DNA of 64,000 nt, taken from the NCBI GenBank assembly GCA_030674185.1, contig JAPXFY010000023.1, positions 15,854,686 through 15,918,685 on the forward strand, written 5' to 3'. Origin of the DNA: Monoplex corrugatus (Eukaryota; Mollusca; Gastropoda; Littorinimorpha; Ranellidae). Positions 1-10,516 of the stretch are shown here, in pieces. How positions within the stretch are numbered: position 1 is the stretch's first letter; the number at the start of each line of letters is the position of its first letter. Under the pieces are notes generated by a model that did not search any database, had not been told where the DNA came from, and saw only the letters and a list, made by a program, of their open reading frames with translations. A program made the translations under genes and the position numbers.

Positions 1-470
1 AATGTGTGCAGAAAGCAGAACACATCACATTAAATGAGAAAACACAATGTGTGCAGAAAGCAGAACACATCACATTAAATGAGTCACAACACAATGTGTG
101 CAGAAAGCAGAACGCATCACATTAAATGAGTCACAACACAATGTGTGCAGAAAGCAGAACACACATTAAATGAGAAACAACACAATGTGTGCAGAAAGCA
201 GAACGCATCACATTAAATGAGTCACAACACAATGTGTGCAGAAAGCAGAACACATCACATTAAATGAGTCACAACACAATGTGTGCAGAAAGCAGAACAC
301 ATCACATTAAATGAGAAACAACAGAGTGTGTGCAGAAAACAGAATGCATCACATTAAATGAGAAACAACACAATGTGTGCAGAAAGCAGAACGCATCACA
401 GTATGAAAACATGTCAAACTAAATCAGTCACAACACAATGCATGCAAAGTGACGAAAGTATCACATTAAA
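1..470. repeat. 47-bp tandem minisatellite, continues beyond the window start
   Basis: Units built on AATGTGTGCAGAAAGCAGAA followed by a CATCACATTAAATGAG segment repeat from base 1 to about 400, then decay to about 470. The spacing between successive copies is about 47 bp, with a few shortened units. The array is cut by the window edge, so its full length is unknown. It lies just downstream, in gene orientation, of a weak candidate exon at 525-574. Confidence 0.95.
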
Positions 471-524
471 ACTAGAAAGGCTCAATATCCAAAAATCATG
501 AGATGACCTGTCTTCAACAGCCAC

Positions 525-574
525 CTGGGGGCAGTCTTCAAAGACATCCTGATTGGTTTCCTCCAGCATGGGCT
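525..574 (-). CDS. Candidate small exon, weak
   Basis: On the minus strand a pyrimidine-rich stretch ending TTGTTCCAG precedes an open segment that reads PMLEETNQDVFEDCPQ and is followed by a possible donor GTGGCT. The acidic composition looks protein-like. Against it, the required phase does not match the donor phase of the candidate exon at 11,420-11,484, so another exon would have to lie between, and the donor is mediocre. It could instead be the start of a longer terminal exon or chance. About 370 bases to its right (575-940) show no recognisable gene. Confidence 0.25.
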
Positions 575-967
575 CTGGAACAATCAGAGAACATGACTGT
601 GAGAATCACATCAACCCAGCTTTGTATCCTTATCATCATCAAAACAATAATGATACTAATAACATAACAAAAACAATAATAAGAATACAACTACAATCTG
701 TCCAGTTAAGGTACATACAAATGTTCTGACTTGTAACAAGGCCTGCAGGCTTTCAAGCATAACTAAACCACCTGGCTTGAGGAAGAGGTCAATTCCATGT
801 GACCTCCATCCTGTCTTATCATCTGTTTTCTAGCATATTCCTTGACCCTGTAGAAAAACCTGTGTGCTGGTAAGGCATTGTTGAAATGGAGTGATGATTC
901 CAGGGGTGAGACGAAACGTATGAAACATTAAGCTGACACCACCAGAATGACTGGAGCATTTATACAG

Positions 968-2655
968 CCCAACTGACTGCACACAGCCAGAACAGGGCTA
1001 TAACTTGTACTGCCCCACTGACTGCACACAGCCAGAACAGGGCTACAACTTGTACAGCCCAACTGACTGCACACAGCCAGAACAGGGCTATAACTTATAC
1101 AGCCCCACTGACTGCACGCAGCCAGAACAGGGCTATAACTTATACAGCCCAACTGACTGCACGCAGCCAGAACAGGGCTATAACTTATACAGCCAGAACA
1201 GGGCTATAACTTGTACAGCCAGAACAGGGCTATAACTTGTACAGCCCAACTGACTGCACACAGCCAGAACAGGGCTATAACTTGTACAGCCAGAACAGGG
1301 CTATAACTTGTACAGCCAGAACAGGGCTACAACTTGTACAGCCCCACTGACTGCACACAGCCAGAACAGGGCTATAACTTGTACAGCCCAACTGACTGCA
1401 CACAGCCAGAACAGGGCTATAACTTATACAGCCAGAACAGGGCTATAACTTGTACAGCCAGAACAGGGCTATAACTTATACAGCCAGAACAGGGCTATAA
1501 CTTGTACAGCCAGAACAGGGCTATAACTTGTACAGCCAGAACAGGGCTATAACTTATACAGCCAGAACAGGGCTATAACTTATACAGCCAGAACAGGGCT
1601 ATAACTTATACAGCCAGAACAGGGCTTATAACTTATACAGCCAGAACAGGGCTATAACTTATACAGCCAGAACAGGGCTATAACTTGTACAGCCAGAACA
1701 GGGCTATAACTTATACAGCCAGAACAGGGCTATAACTTGTACAGCCAGAACAGGGCTATAACTTGTACAGCCAGAACAGGGCTATAACTTATACAGCCAG
1801 AACAGGGCTATAACTTGTACAGCCAGAACAGGGCTATAACTTATACAGCCAGAACAGGGCTATAACTTATACAGCCAGAACAGGGCTATAACTTGTACAG
1901 CCAGAACAGGGCTATAACTTATACAGCCAGAACAGGGCTATAACTTGTACAGCCAGAACAGGGCTATAACTTATACAGCCAGAACAGGGCTATAACTTGT
2001 ACAGCCAGAACAGGGCTATAACTTATACAGCCAGAACAGGGCTATAACTTGTACAGCCAGAACAGGGCTATAACTTGTACAGCCAGAACAGGGCTATAAC
2101 TTATACAGCCAGAACAGGGCTATAACTTATACAGCCAGAACAGGGCTATAACTTGTACAGCCAGAACAGGGCTATAACTATGTACAGCCAGAACAGGGCT
2201 ATAACTTGTACAGCCAGAACAGGGCTATAACTTGTACAGCCAGAACAACGAGAGGCTACAACTTGTACAGCCAGAACAGGGCTATAACTTATACAGCCAG
2301 AACAGGGCTATAACTTGTACAGCCAGAACAGGGCTATAACTTATACAGCCAGAACAGGGCTATAACTTATACAGCCAGAACAGGGCTATAACTTATACAG
2401 CCAGAACAGGGCTATAACTTATACAGCCAGAACAGGGCTATAACTTGTACAGCCAGAACAGGGCTATAACTTGTACAGCCAGAACAGGGCTACAACTTGT
2501 ACAGCCAGAACAGGGCTATAACTTGTACAGCCAGAACAGGGCTATAACTTGTACAGCCAGAACAGGGCTACAACTTGTACAGCCAGAACAGGGCTATAAC
2601 TTGTACAGCCCAACTGACTGCACACAGCCAGAACAGGGCTATAACCACCTCAGTG
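968..2655. repeat. 26-bp minisatellite with longer interspersed units
   Basis: The core unit AGCCAGAACAGGGCTATAAC plus TTGTAC or TTATAC repeats about every 26 bp. At both ends some units carry an extra CCCAACTGACTGCACAC segment, giving about 51 bp. A single-copy version of the longer unit is present at 7,960-8,003 inside a dispersed repeat, so this array is an internal expansion of that element. ORFs through it in either strand are repeat translations and not genes. Confidence 0.95.
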
Positions 2656-4250
2656 CGCAGACAACACTTCATTGTTGACCCTCAAAAAAGAAAAAAAAAA
2701 ACCATTGAAAAGAAAACTAGTAGTAGTACACAACCCAATTCATCTGTGCACAAAGTCTAAGGATATGCCCCTGGAGTTGACCATTCCCCCTATTTTATCA
2801 CCATGGGGTAAAAAAACCCAAAAAAAAAAACGAATAACATAACTAAATACACTAAAAATAAAGTAAAATATACCAACAGTATCTAAAATTGCTTCTCTAC
2901 ATAGCATTTCCTTGGAGCCTAAAATACAGATAATACATGTACCCAATTATCAATCCTCTCACAATGTATATTGTATTTCCTTGCAGCCTAAAATACAGTT
3001 AATACATGTACCCAATTATCAATCCTCTCACAATGTATATTGTATTTCCTTGCAGCCTAAAATACAGTTAATACATGTACCCAATTATCATTCCTCTCAC
3101 AATGTATATTGTACTTCCTTGCAGCCTAAAACACAGTTAATACATGTACCCAATTATCAATCCTCTCACAGTGTATATTGTATTTCCTTGCAGCCTAAAA
3201 TACAGATAATACATGTACCCAAATTATCAATCCTCTCACAGTGTATATTGTATTTCCTTGCAGCCTAAAATACAGATAATACATGTACCCAATTATCAAT
3301 CCTCACAGTGTATATTGTATTTCCTTGCAGCCTAAAACACAGATAATACATGTACCCAGTTATCAATCCTCTCAAAGTGTATATTGTATTTCCTTGCAAC
3401 CTAAAATACAGTTAATACATGTACCCAATTATCAATCCTCTCACAGTGTATATTGTATTTCCTTGCAACCTAAAATACAGTTAATACATGTACCCAATTA
3501 TCAATCCTCTCACAGTGTATATTGTATTTCCTTGCAGCCTAAAATACAGATAATACATGTACCCAATTATCAATCCTCTCACAGTGTATATTGTATTTCC
3601 TTGCAACCTAAAATACAGTTAATACATGTACCCAGTTATCAATCCTCTCACAGTGTATATTGCATTTCCTTGCAACCTAAAATACAGTTAATACATGTAC
3701 CCAATTATCAATCCTCTCACAGTGTATATTGTATTTCCTTGCAGCCTAAAACACAGATAATACATGTACCCAATTATCAATCCTCTCACAGTGTATATTG
3801 TATTTCCTTGCAGCCTAAAATACAGTTAATAGACAAACCCAATTATCAATCCTCTCACAGTATATATTGTATTTCCTTGCAGCCTAAAACACAGATAATA
3901 CATGTACCCAATTATCAATCCTCTCACAGTGTATATTGTATTTCCTTGCAGCCTAAAATACAGTTAATAGACAAACCCAATTATCAATCCTCTCACAGTG
4001 TATATTGTACTTCCTTTCAGCCTAAAATACAGTTAATACATGTACCCAATTATCAATCCTAACAGAAAGTACCCCAGGTCTTATGGAACATATGCAGGTG
4101 AATGGACTAGAAAGACAGAAAATAACAGAAAGATGATAAAAAGTAAAAGAGCAAGGCAGAAAAAGTGACAGAGAAGCAGATGCTTCCAATACAGAAGTTC
4201 CAGACAGTGGAGATACTACTTACACTGAAAGAGCCTCTGGCGTCCCCATA
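2656..4250. repeat. Dispersed repeat, copy A (right part), containing an expanded array
   Basis: The sequence right of the 26-bp array (A-rich tract, a segment about TCTAAGGAYATGCCCCTGG, then TACATGTACCCAATTATCAA, and finally a GAAAGAGCCYCTGGC end) follows in the same order as the element at 7,957-8,478. Copy A therefore spans about 968-4,250, with two internal arrays inserted by expansion. The order of shared blocks, not just one match, supports the call. Family identity is unknown; no coding sequence is visible. Confidence 0.7.
2912..4060. repeat. 69-bp minisatellite, about 16 units
   Basis: Units contain TACATGTACCCAATTATCAA and end in TTTCCTTGCAG. The 69-bp length is a multiple of three, so one plus-strand frame stays open for 118 and then 259 codons as a 23-residue repeat (YQSSHSVYCISLQPK...). 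There is no start context, no flanking gene and no codon-level conservation signal, because synonymous and nonsynonymous differences look alike. I treat the ORF as a length artefact. The corresponding single-copy sequence is at about 8,235-8,288. Confidence 0.93.
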
Positions 4251-4772
4251 AGGATGAACAGACCAGTTTTTACAGTGACAATAATAATAATGATACAAAT
4301 AATAACCAAATATAGCATGGAGCATCTGTGTTGTGTACACTATTTTACATGTCCATACAGCTACAAATACATCAAATATAAGTATGAACGCGATGATCGC
4401 CATATAATTTTGCAATCACTCTCTTTAAATGAATATCCAAACCAAACCTAATGTAAGGCTTAATACTGTGGGAATTTAGTGAAAGACCGATAAAAATATC
4501 CAAACCAAACCTAATGTAAGGCTTAATACTGTGGGAATTTATGAAAGGCCGATAAAAATATCCAAACCAAACCTAATATAAGGCTTAATACTGTGGGAAT
4601 TTATGAAAGACCGATAAAAAATATCCAAACCAAACCTAATGTAAGGCTTAATACTGTGGGAATTTATGAAAGACCGATAAAAAATATCCAAACCAAACCT
4701 AATGTAAGGCTTAATACTGTGGGAATTTGTGAAAGACCGATAAAAATATCCAAACCAAACCTAATGTAAGGC

Positions 4773-5899
4773 TTAAACCCTCTTGTATTTGCATTCTACA
4801 GAGTTGAACTGCCCCTAGATTTCGAATTTTCTGAAGCCTTTCCCCCCAAAATAGGGTTACTGTGTTCATGAGTAAACTGTGAGCATGTCTGATCAGATAT
4901 AAAGCTAGAAATTTGTCAGATGTCGGTAAACATGCTTTACTTCCATATCCATGTGAGTATGTCTTTCTAACCACTGCTTGTCGTGTCATTGTCACCTAAG
5001 ATGTCACCAAACATGAATAAATAAGAGACATACATATGAAAACAAGAGAAGCACACCTATACGTGACCACAACACATACAGATGAGTAATGAATTAGAGT
5101 ATGGCTTAGCTAAAGTATCTAACAGCATTTCCATGTGATAGTACTACAGTGGTCACCAAGTGTCACCAAGTGCTCCTCAGGTATTTACAGTGTGTTCAGA
5201 TAGTTTTTATCACTATTTTTCTTTCCACTACAAAACTACATTCAATGTTCATAATACAGTTTACTAATTGTTTGTACAAAAACAAAAAGAAATAATCTAA
5301 AGGTTTGGTGGCATCACCTGGCAGTATACAAGTTGGTCCGACCCAGAGATCAAATTTCTTTACTGTCAGCAGAACCAGTGATGGGTGCCACGTTCGCTGG
5401 AATGTGGCCAGCGCGCGTTATCTTCTGTGTCGATCTGCTCTCCTAAATACAGTTTTCATCATCTTCCCCCTCACAAACCTCAATAGCTGACTCAGCTACA
5501 TCTTCTTCGTGTTTTCCTAATTTACGAACAGTAGTATTTAATTCCTCCTCTGAATAATCTGGAGAATCATCTGTATCCTGAAAACGTCTGCTACAAAGGG
5601 CATCGCCATTTTTTCACATGCTACGAGGCATGAATGAAAATACCCCAACCACATTTCGCGCCCAAGCATAAGTGAATGGATGTGTGTGTAGTGCTAATTT
5701 TCCCAAGATCATCTCATTGGATGATACCAAGAATGTTTGACCAATTGTCAGTCTCCCAGGGCCAGAAACATGTGATCAGTGCGTGAACAAAATAGCCCAT
5801 GCTCGAGGCCGACTTTTATGGTCGGTACGGCCGTAACGAAGCGCTAGGCAGTGCGGGCGGAACTGTCGGCTGCGGTCGTAACGAAGCTAAGAGGGTTAA
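4773..5899 (-). mobile_element. piggyBac-like element with TTAA duplication (1.1 kb)
   Basis: Both borders are TTAA (4,773-4,776 and 5,896-5,899). Terminal matches are short: CCCTCTT just inside the left TTAA (after one A) and AAGAGGG just inside the right one. Excision restores the interrupted tandem unit exactly, which is direct evidence of a TTAA-specific insertion. The right end is GC-rich with a repeated CGTAACGAAGC motif. A minus-strand remnant of a transposase N-terminus lies at 5,443-5,609; no catalytic domain is present, so the element is non-autonomous. TTAA specificity is the established hallmark of piggyBac. Confidence 0.82.
5443..5609 (-). pseudogene. Remnant of a piggyBac-type transposase N-terminus
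   Basis: The minus strand has ATGGCG at 5,609, but the protein-like frame is shifted by one base after it. That frame reads an acidic stretch including DTDDSPDYSEEELNTTV and ending EGEDDENCI before a TAG. Acidic N-termini starting MA are common in piggyBac transposases, and three other TTAA elements in this window also keep an ATGGC start (9,463; about 10,855; 62,807). The call depends mainly on the host element's TTAA borders. No DDD catalytic region follows. Confidence 0.5.
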
Positions 5900-6000
5900 T
5901 ACTGTGGGAATTTGTGAAAGACCGATAAAAAATATCCAAACCAAACCTAATGTAAGGCTTAATACTGTGGGAATTTATGAAAGACCGATAAAAATCATGT

Positions 6001-6330
6001 CTTCCACTCATCTGTATATAACCAGTCCATTTCTGCCATCCGCAACCAATTAAGCTTTGCTAAAAATCATGCAGAAACTGATTTTGATTTCCAGCTCCTT
6101 GGAAAAACGAAAGAATACCAAACCCATATTCACTTATGCGTATACCCCCTTTTGTTGCCCTCTTCTTCCTTCCTTTAAGGTCTACATCAAAAGGCATCTC
6201 ACATGATTGTTTTGGGCACTTCCACACTGGGCAGATTTAACCAGATTGTATGCACTGCACAGCTTAATGAACAAATAATGGACATGTATCTGTCTCTATT
6301 TCTCCATATGAGAGAGAGAGACAGAGACAG

Positions 6331-6387
<57 letters not shown>

Positions 6388-6437
6388 AGACAGACTGAGA
6401 GAGAGAGAGACAGAGACAGATAGAGACAGAGACAGAC

Positions 6438-6469
<32 letters not shown>

Positions 6470-7650
6470 CAATGACAGAGCTAGCTCAAAATTTTCTGTC
6501 TTGACCTGAATTTCAGTCAGCGACATCCCCTATGTATCATTTTCTTTCAGCTATTCAGTGCCCTTCCTCTGTTCAATTTGCTCTGTTTCATTCACTAGCT
6601 TCCTAACAATGTCCCTGATGAGAACCAGAGTGACACAAGCAGGGATGGTAAGGCAGGACTTTCTTTCAATAAATATGACTGAACAGGGAAAAGTATTTCC
6701 ATCTAAATGGAAACAGATTTCATCTCCTCATACAAATTGGCTGAATGACAATGTTGGCTAGGACAGCGCCCCTACAAACATCATTTCAGTGTGTAGTCTC
6801 TGGTGTGGTTGTAATATTAACGACCAAGTCAGACAAGTTTGAGCTTGAGGTGTCTGTGGTCATGTGATCCCTATAACTGTCTGATCAAGGTGCAATGTGA
6901 TCAGAATGCAGAATGATGGCAACTGAAGTGGCTGAACTTGATGAACCGCTCTTGACCTAATGGTAAGGAATTTTCCACCTTGAGTGTTTGAGAAGTTGAA
7001 ATTCTGGAACCTGCTAATGGTTCTTCCACAAATTTGAAAAATAGGAAGTTATGAGCATTCACTTGCAGGGAGGTGATAACAAGTGGGCTGAATAATTCAC
7101 ACTTGTGCCCTCTCCTTCAGTGGTAACATGGCGCACATCCAAAACTGCTTGTAAGAAAGATTGGAGATCCATACTAAAGAAAGATTGGAGATCTATACTA
7201 AATAATCATAAATGATCCTCATCCAGACATTCTTGCGATCCCCGTTCAAACTACTCATAATTGAGGCAGGATAAAAGCCATTAATGGAATTTGAAGGCTT
7301 AAACAAAAACTAGGAAAATATGAACAAAGGAGATGGCCAAGACAACCTGTAAAACCTGAGATGTCTGCTTAAATGAGCATGACCAGGGACGCAAGCTGAT
7401 CAAAGTTTTGTCAAGTGTGAAGGGCACTGATTGGCCGTACCAGAAAAACAGTTGGGGACGTCAGTGACAGAAATTCTGGCCAAGACAAACAACTAAACAA
7501 GCTGGAACAGCAAATGTTAGCTAACTAGGATATCACACATTATCACATGTTAGAAACGGTAATTCTGCATGAAGCTAATCATTCCCCTACCTAAGGAACA
7601 TTTACCAATGTCTATACAGAACAAACAAAAATCTGCACTAAACACTCCCA
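6001..7650. other. Intronic or intergenic sequence with a GA microsatellite
   Basis: Apart from a purine-rich GA/GACA microsatellite at about 6,309-6,470 and a small 25-bp duplication near 7,155-7,200, I see no exon, RNA gene or element border here. ORFs at 6,203 and 6,296 are translations of the microsatellite. Confidence 0.7.
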
Positions 7651-7658
7651 TAACAAGT

Positions 7659-7770
7659 GTGACTGCCCGCGTTCAAGCAAACAGGAACCAGAAAAAAACA
7701 CGAAAGAAGAATATGAACGCGTATTTAATACAACAAACAAGACAAGACAAGACAAGACAAGAATACCACA
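7659..7770. repeat. Single arm of the 8.6-kb foldback family
   Basis: The block GAACCAGAAAAAAACACG, then an ATATGAACGCG..TTTAATACAAC segment, matches the left arm of the inverted repeat at 8,611-8,767 and another arm at about 36,226-36,350. Here it ends in a short ACAAG microsatellite (about 7,735-7,768). Confidence 0.65.
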
Positions 7771-7956
7771 GTAAGCTCTGGACTCTTCAGTTGGCAACAC
7801 CACTGTAGGTTCCAGAGGGACAGGAAGTCTTCGTTCCTCTCTGGCTGGGGCCTCTAGTATAGAGTTCCCTGTGACCTCTGACTCGGGAACTCTGTGCAGA
7901 CAGTAAGGCATTGATCAATCAATATAAGAGGGGTTTCTTTCTTTTACTGTTGTTTA

Positions 7957-8478
7957 AAGCCCAGCCGACTGCGCAGAGCCATATCAGGGCTATAAAACTT
8001 CAAAACACACAAAACTTCAACAGAAAAAAAAAAAAAAAAAGAAAATTAAGCACACATATCAATGCATTCGCGCACATAATCTAAGGACATGCCCCTGGCG
8101 TAGGACCATTCCGTCCCACTTATCGCACAAGGGAGATTTAAAAAACACACCTGAATACAAACATAAGCATACATAAGGATACAAAACATATATCAAAAAC
8201 AGGCAAAAATTACCTAAAACTGCTTCCGCATATCTCACCTCCTTAGAGCCAAAAATGCACTTAATACATGTACCCAATTATCAATCCGAAGAAAAAATAT
8301 GAAGACTTTATCAAAAAAATACAAGTGAATGGACCATTAAGGCAGAAAATAAATAGAAATGACAGAAAGCAAGGCCACAAGGCAGAAACAAAGCGAGTGA
8401 CAGAAAAGAGGAAATTTCTAGCACAGAATTTCCAGAAGGTGGGGATACTATTTATACTGAAAGAGCCCCTGGCAACCC
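7957..8478. repeat. Dispersed repeat, copy B (unexpanded)
   Basis: This copy carries in single copy the sequences that are tandemly expanded in copy A: an AGGGCTATAAAACTT block near 7,985 and a TACATGTACCCAATTATCAA block near 8,265. It ends with a GAAAGAGCCCCTGGC block. The right third recurs as copy C at 35,315-35,480. No coding region or terminal inverted repeat was found; the family is unassigned. Confidence 0.7.
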
Positions 8479-8610
8479 AACGGGGGAAATAAGAGCGGTA
8501 ACTCTTCGTAAATCAACTCGTCACAAGATCATCAGCAAATATCAAGTTCCAGCTTTCTCAAACTGGCATAATGCTAAATCCAAAACAAATGTGACTGCTC
8601 GCTTTCAAGC

Positions 8611-8937
8611 GAACAGGAACCAGAAGAAAAAAACAAAAAAAAGAATAAGAACACAATTTAATACAACGAGACAAGACAGGCGCAAATTTTCGGCCAACTG
8701 GCCTTTGTCAAGCTAAGATCACAAACAAACAAACACCAGATAGAAAAATTAGGAGAGAAAGACTGAAACTTCCCTGCTGCTCTGTCTGTTCAGTCTTTCT
8801 CTCCTAATTTTTGTATCTGGTGTTTGTTCGTTTGTGATCATACGCTTGACAAAGCCGAAAATTTGCACCTGTCTTGTCTTCTTGTATTAAATACGCATTC
8901 TTATTCTTTTTTCATGTTTTTTTTTCTGGTTCCTGTC
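8611..8937. repeat. Foldback: two 150-bp inverted arms with a 21-bp loop
   Basis: The left arm (8,611-8,767) from AACAGGAACCAG to GAGAAAGACTGAA is matched in reverse complement by 8,789-8,937, from TTCAGTCTTTCTC to CTGGTTCCTGT. The loop is 8,768-8,788. The arms differ by several indels, including loss of a GGCC stem in the right arm. Each arm includes a hairpin motif with GGCCAACTGGCC near 8,691-8,702 (left). Related single arms are at 7,659 and 36,226. Confidence 0.85.
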
Positions 8938-9199
8938 AAAATAATGCTGCTAATATTAGGACAAAGGCCTGCTTCTTTGAACTTAGCACTTTAAGACCAT
9001 ATTCCCAGGTTATCAGGGATTTCCAATTTGACTATCACCTGAATTCACGATTTATCAGAAACAGACAGTAGAGGGAAATTCCATTTTTTGTTGCGAAGAT
9101 CATGGCAGGTGACAACCTAGTTCTTCTGGCTCAGACCTGACAGGGTTAACCTTTCCCTATCTGATGGTAATCAATAAATACTGCGTGTTAAACTTTCCA

Positions 9200-9906
9200 T
9201 TAAGTCTTTGGCGTCTTGACGGCAGTCTGCTGCTGCCCATCTGTACCGCGATCTTAGTCGTGACGGCAGGCTGATGCCGTCGGAAAATGCCATTTTTTTA
9301 TTTTTAACATGAGCAGTATTCGAGGGAGAAAACTCCTGAAAGTCAAAGTATAATCATCTATGCATCGATTGCTTCCCTTAGACCGTATCTAATCATCATA
9401 CAGTCTTTGTTTTCACGAAGTTTTAGAGTCAGTAAGCGAATCTGTATTCACCTATTTTCAAAATGGCGGCACGGCGACTTAGAAACCGGCGTATGTTTTC
9501 TGTGCAAGAGGCGATCGATATCATCCAAGTTGAAGGATCTGATGATGAATTAGAGCTTGTTGGTGAATTACCTGTCGAAGATAGGGATGATTTGTTGGAT
9601 TCAGATACGAGTTTGTCCCTAGCATTGGCTTAAGTGACATCGCTATGTGGTCGATCATGTGGTTCAAAACTTTTGTTCGGAATGCTGTTTGGATACCCTA
9701 ATTGGAGTAATTTCTACATTCAAGTGGGAAATCAGCACACAAATTGTGAGTAGAATCTAATGTAGCAAGCTTCTGCCTTTCTTTTGCACTTTACTGTTTG
9801 TTTCTATCTTGTCTGGTTATTTTGTAGTATTTTTTTAAAAATTGGCCGAAAACACACGATTTCAGGGGTCGACAAGCACTATTTGACTGCGACTCCATTG
9901 AGTTAA
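9200..9906 (+). mobile_element. piggyBac-like element, TTAA bordered (707 bp)
   Basis: Borders are TTAA at 9,200-9,203 and 9,903-9,906. Inside them, left GTCTTTGGCGTC pairs imperfectly with the right end read in reverse, CTCAATGGAGTC. The right end is nearly identical to that of the element at 48,038-48,719 (CTCAATSGAGTCGCAGTC), so the two are one family; both also share a CTTAGACCGT block inside. It keeps a short transposase-start ORF at 9,463-9,633 and lacks a catalytic domain. Confidence 0.7.
9463..9633 (+). CDS. 56-residue ORF, piggyBac transposase N-terminus, truncated
   Basis: ATG at 9,463 in the context CAAAATGGCGG opens a frame MAARRLRNRRMFSVQEAIDI, then an acidic run (EGSDDELELVGELPVEDRDD) and a TAA at 9,631. 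A basic start followed by a short helix and an Asp/Glu-rich tract is typical of piggyBac/PGBD N-terminal regions. The rest of the transposase is missing and the element ends 270 bp later. It is likely an internal-deletion derivative and probably not a functional protein. Length is far below the usual 550-600 residues. Confidence 0.5.
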   Translation: MAARRLRNRRMFSVQEAIDIIQVEGSDDELELVGELPVEDRDDLLDSDTSLSLALA

Positions 9907-10021
9907 TGATGTATTTTTCAATCCCTTTACAACCCGAAGGTGAGGGAATGGAAGAGTTCAAACACAGTGTTTACTGATCATTTTCTTTCCGTTTCATGCG
10001 CAAGGTGTCTGCCTGACTTTA

Positions 10022-10323
10022 CCATCATCATCATCATGTGCCCTGACACCACCATGGCAATAGTGATCATGGCTCTCCATATGAATCTATCCTTTGTTGC
10101 TGCAAGTACATCTCCCACCCTGTCTGTCTCCATCCACTGTGCAAGTCCTCTAATATTTTCTCCTTGGGTCTACCTGGTTGGTGCTCTCCTTTCCTCCAGT
10201 TTTCCTGCTGTGACTAGGCGCTCTAATTTCTCTTGCCTCATAAAATGTCATATGAATGTTGCTTGTCTTTTCCTAATCTTCTTTATTTATTAGTGTTCTG
10301 CTTGAGTCTGCCTCCTTCAAGAC
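10022..10323 (-). mobile_element. 5'-truncated RTE-like LINE 3' end
   Basis: Reading the minus strand, this 300-bp piece matches the 3' end of the element at 43,744-45,300: the LEGKR/PGRP-type C-terminal region, then an untranslated end and a (TGA)n tail, seen here as CATCATCATCATCA near 10,024. A third copy is at 61,258-61,728. The reading frame is broken. 5' truncation and a short-repeat tail fit target-primed reverse transcription. Confidence 0.8.
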
Positions 10324-10516
10324 CACCACATGATCAAAAAGCATCAAGGGGCATTACCTACAGTCAAACAAAAGTGCTCAACATGATAAATGTACTCATG
10401 TAAATGTAGTCCCATGCCCCTAAGGTGGGTTGCACAAGAGTGAGGTAGTTGAGACTTCACCACTCTTGAGTCAGCCTTCGCTTGTTGCTTTATTTTCTAT
10501 CTTCTGTAACCTTGAA

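Larger units (their letters stand above)
4425..6000. repeat. About 61-bp tandem repeat, split by an insertion
   Basis: Units with AATACTGTGGGAATTTATG and ATATCCAAACCAAACC repeat about five times from 4,425 to 4,776 and about twice more from 5,896 to 6,000. The break falls inside one unit, at TTAA; removing 4,777-5,899 restores a perfect unit. The array therefore predates the piggyBac-like insertion. Confidence 0.93.

Noticed and set aside
5305..5490. Plus-strand 61-codon ORF inside the TTAA element
   Set aside because: It is antisense to the acidic transposase-like remnant and has no recognisable feature.
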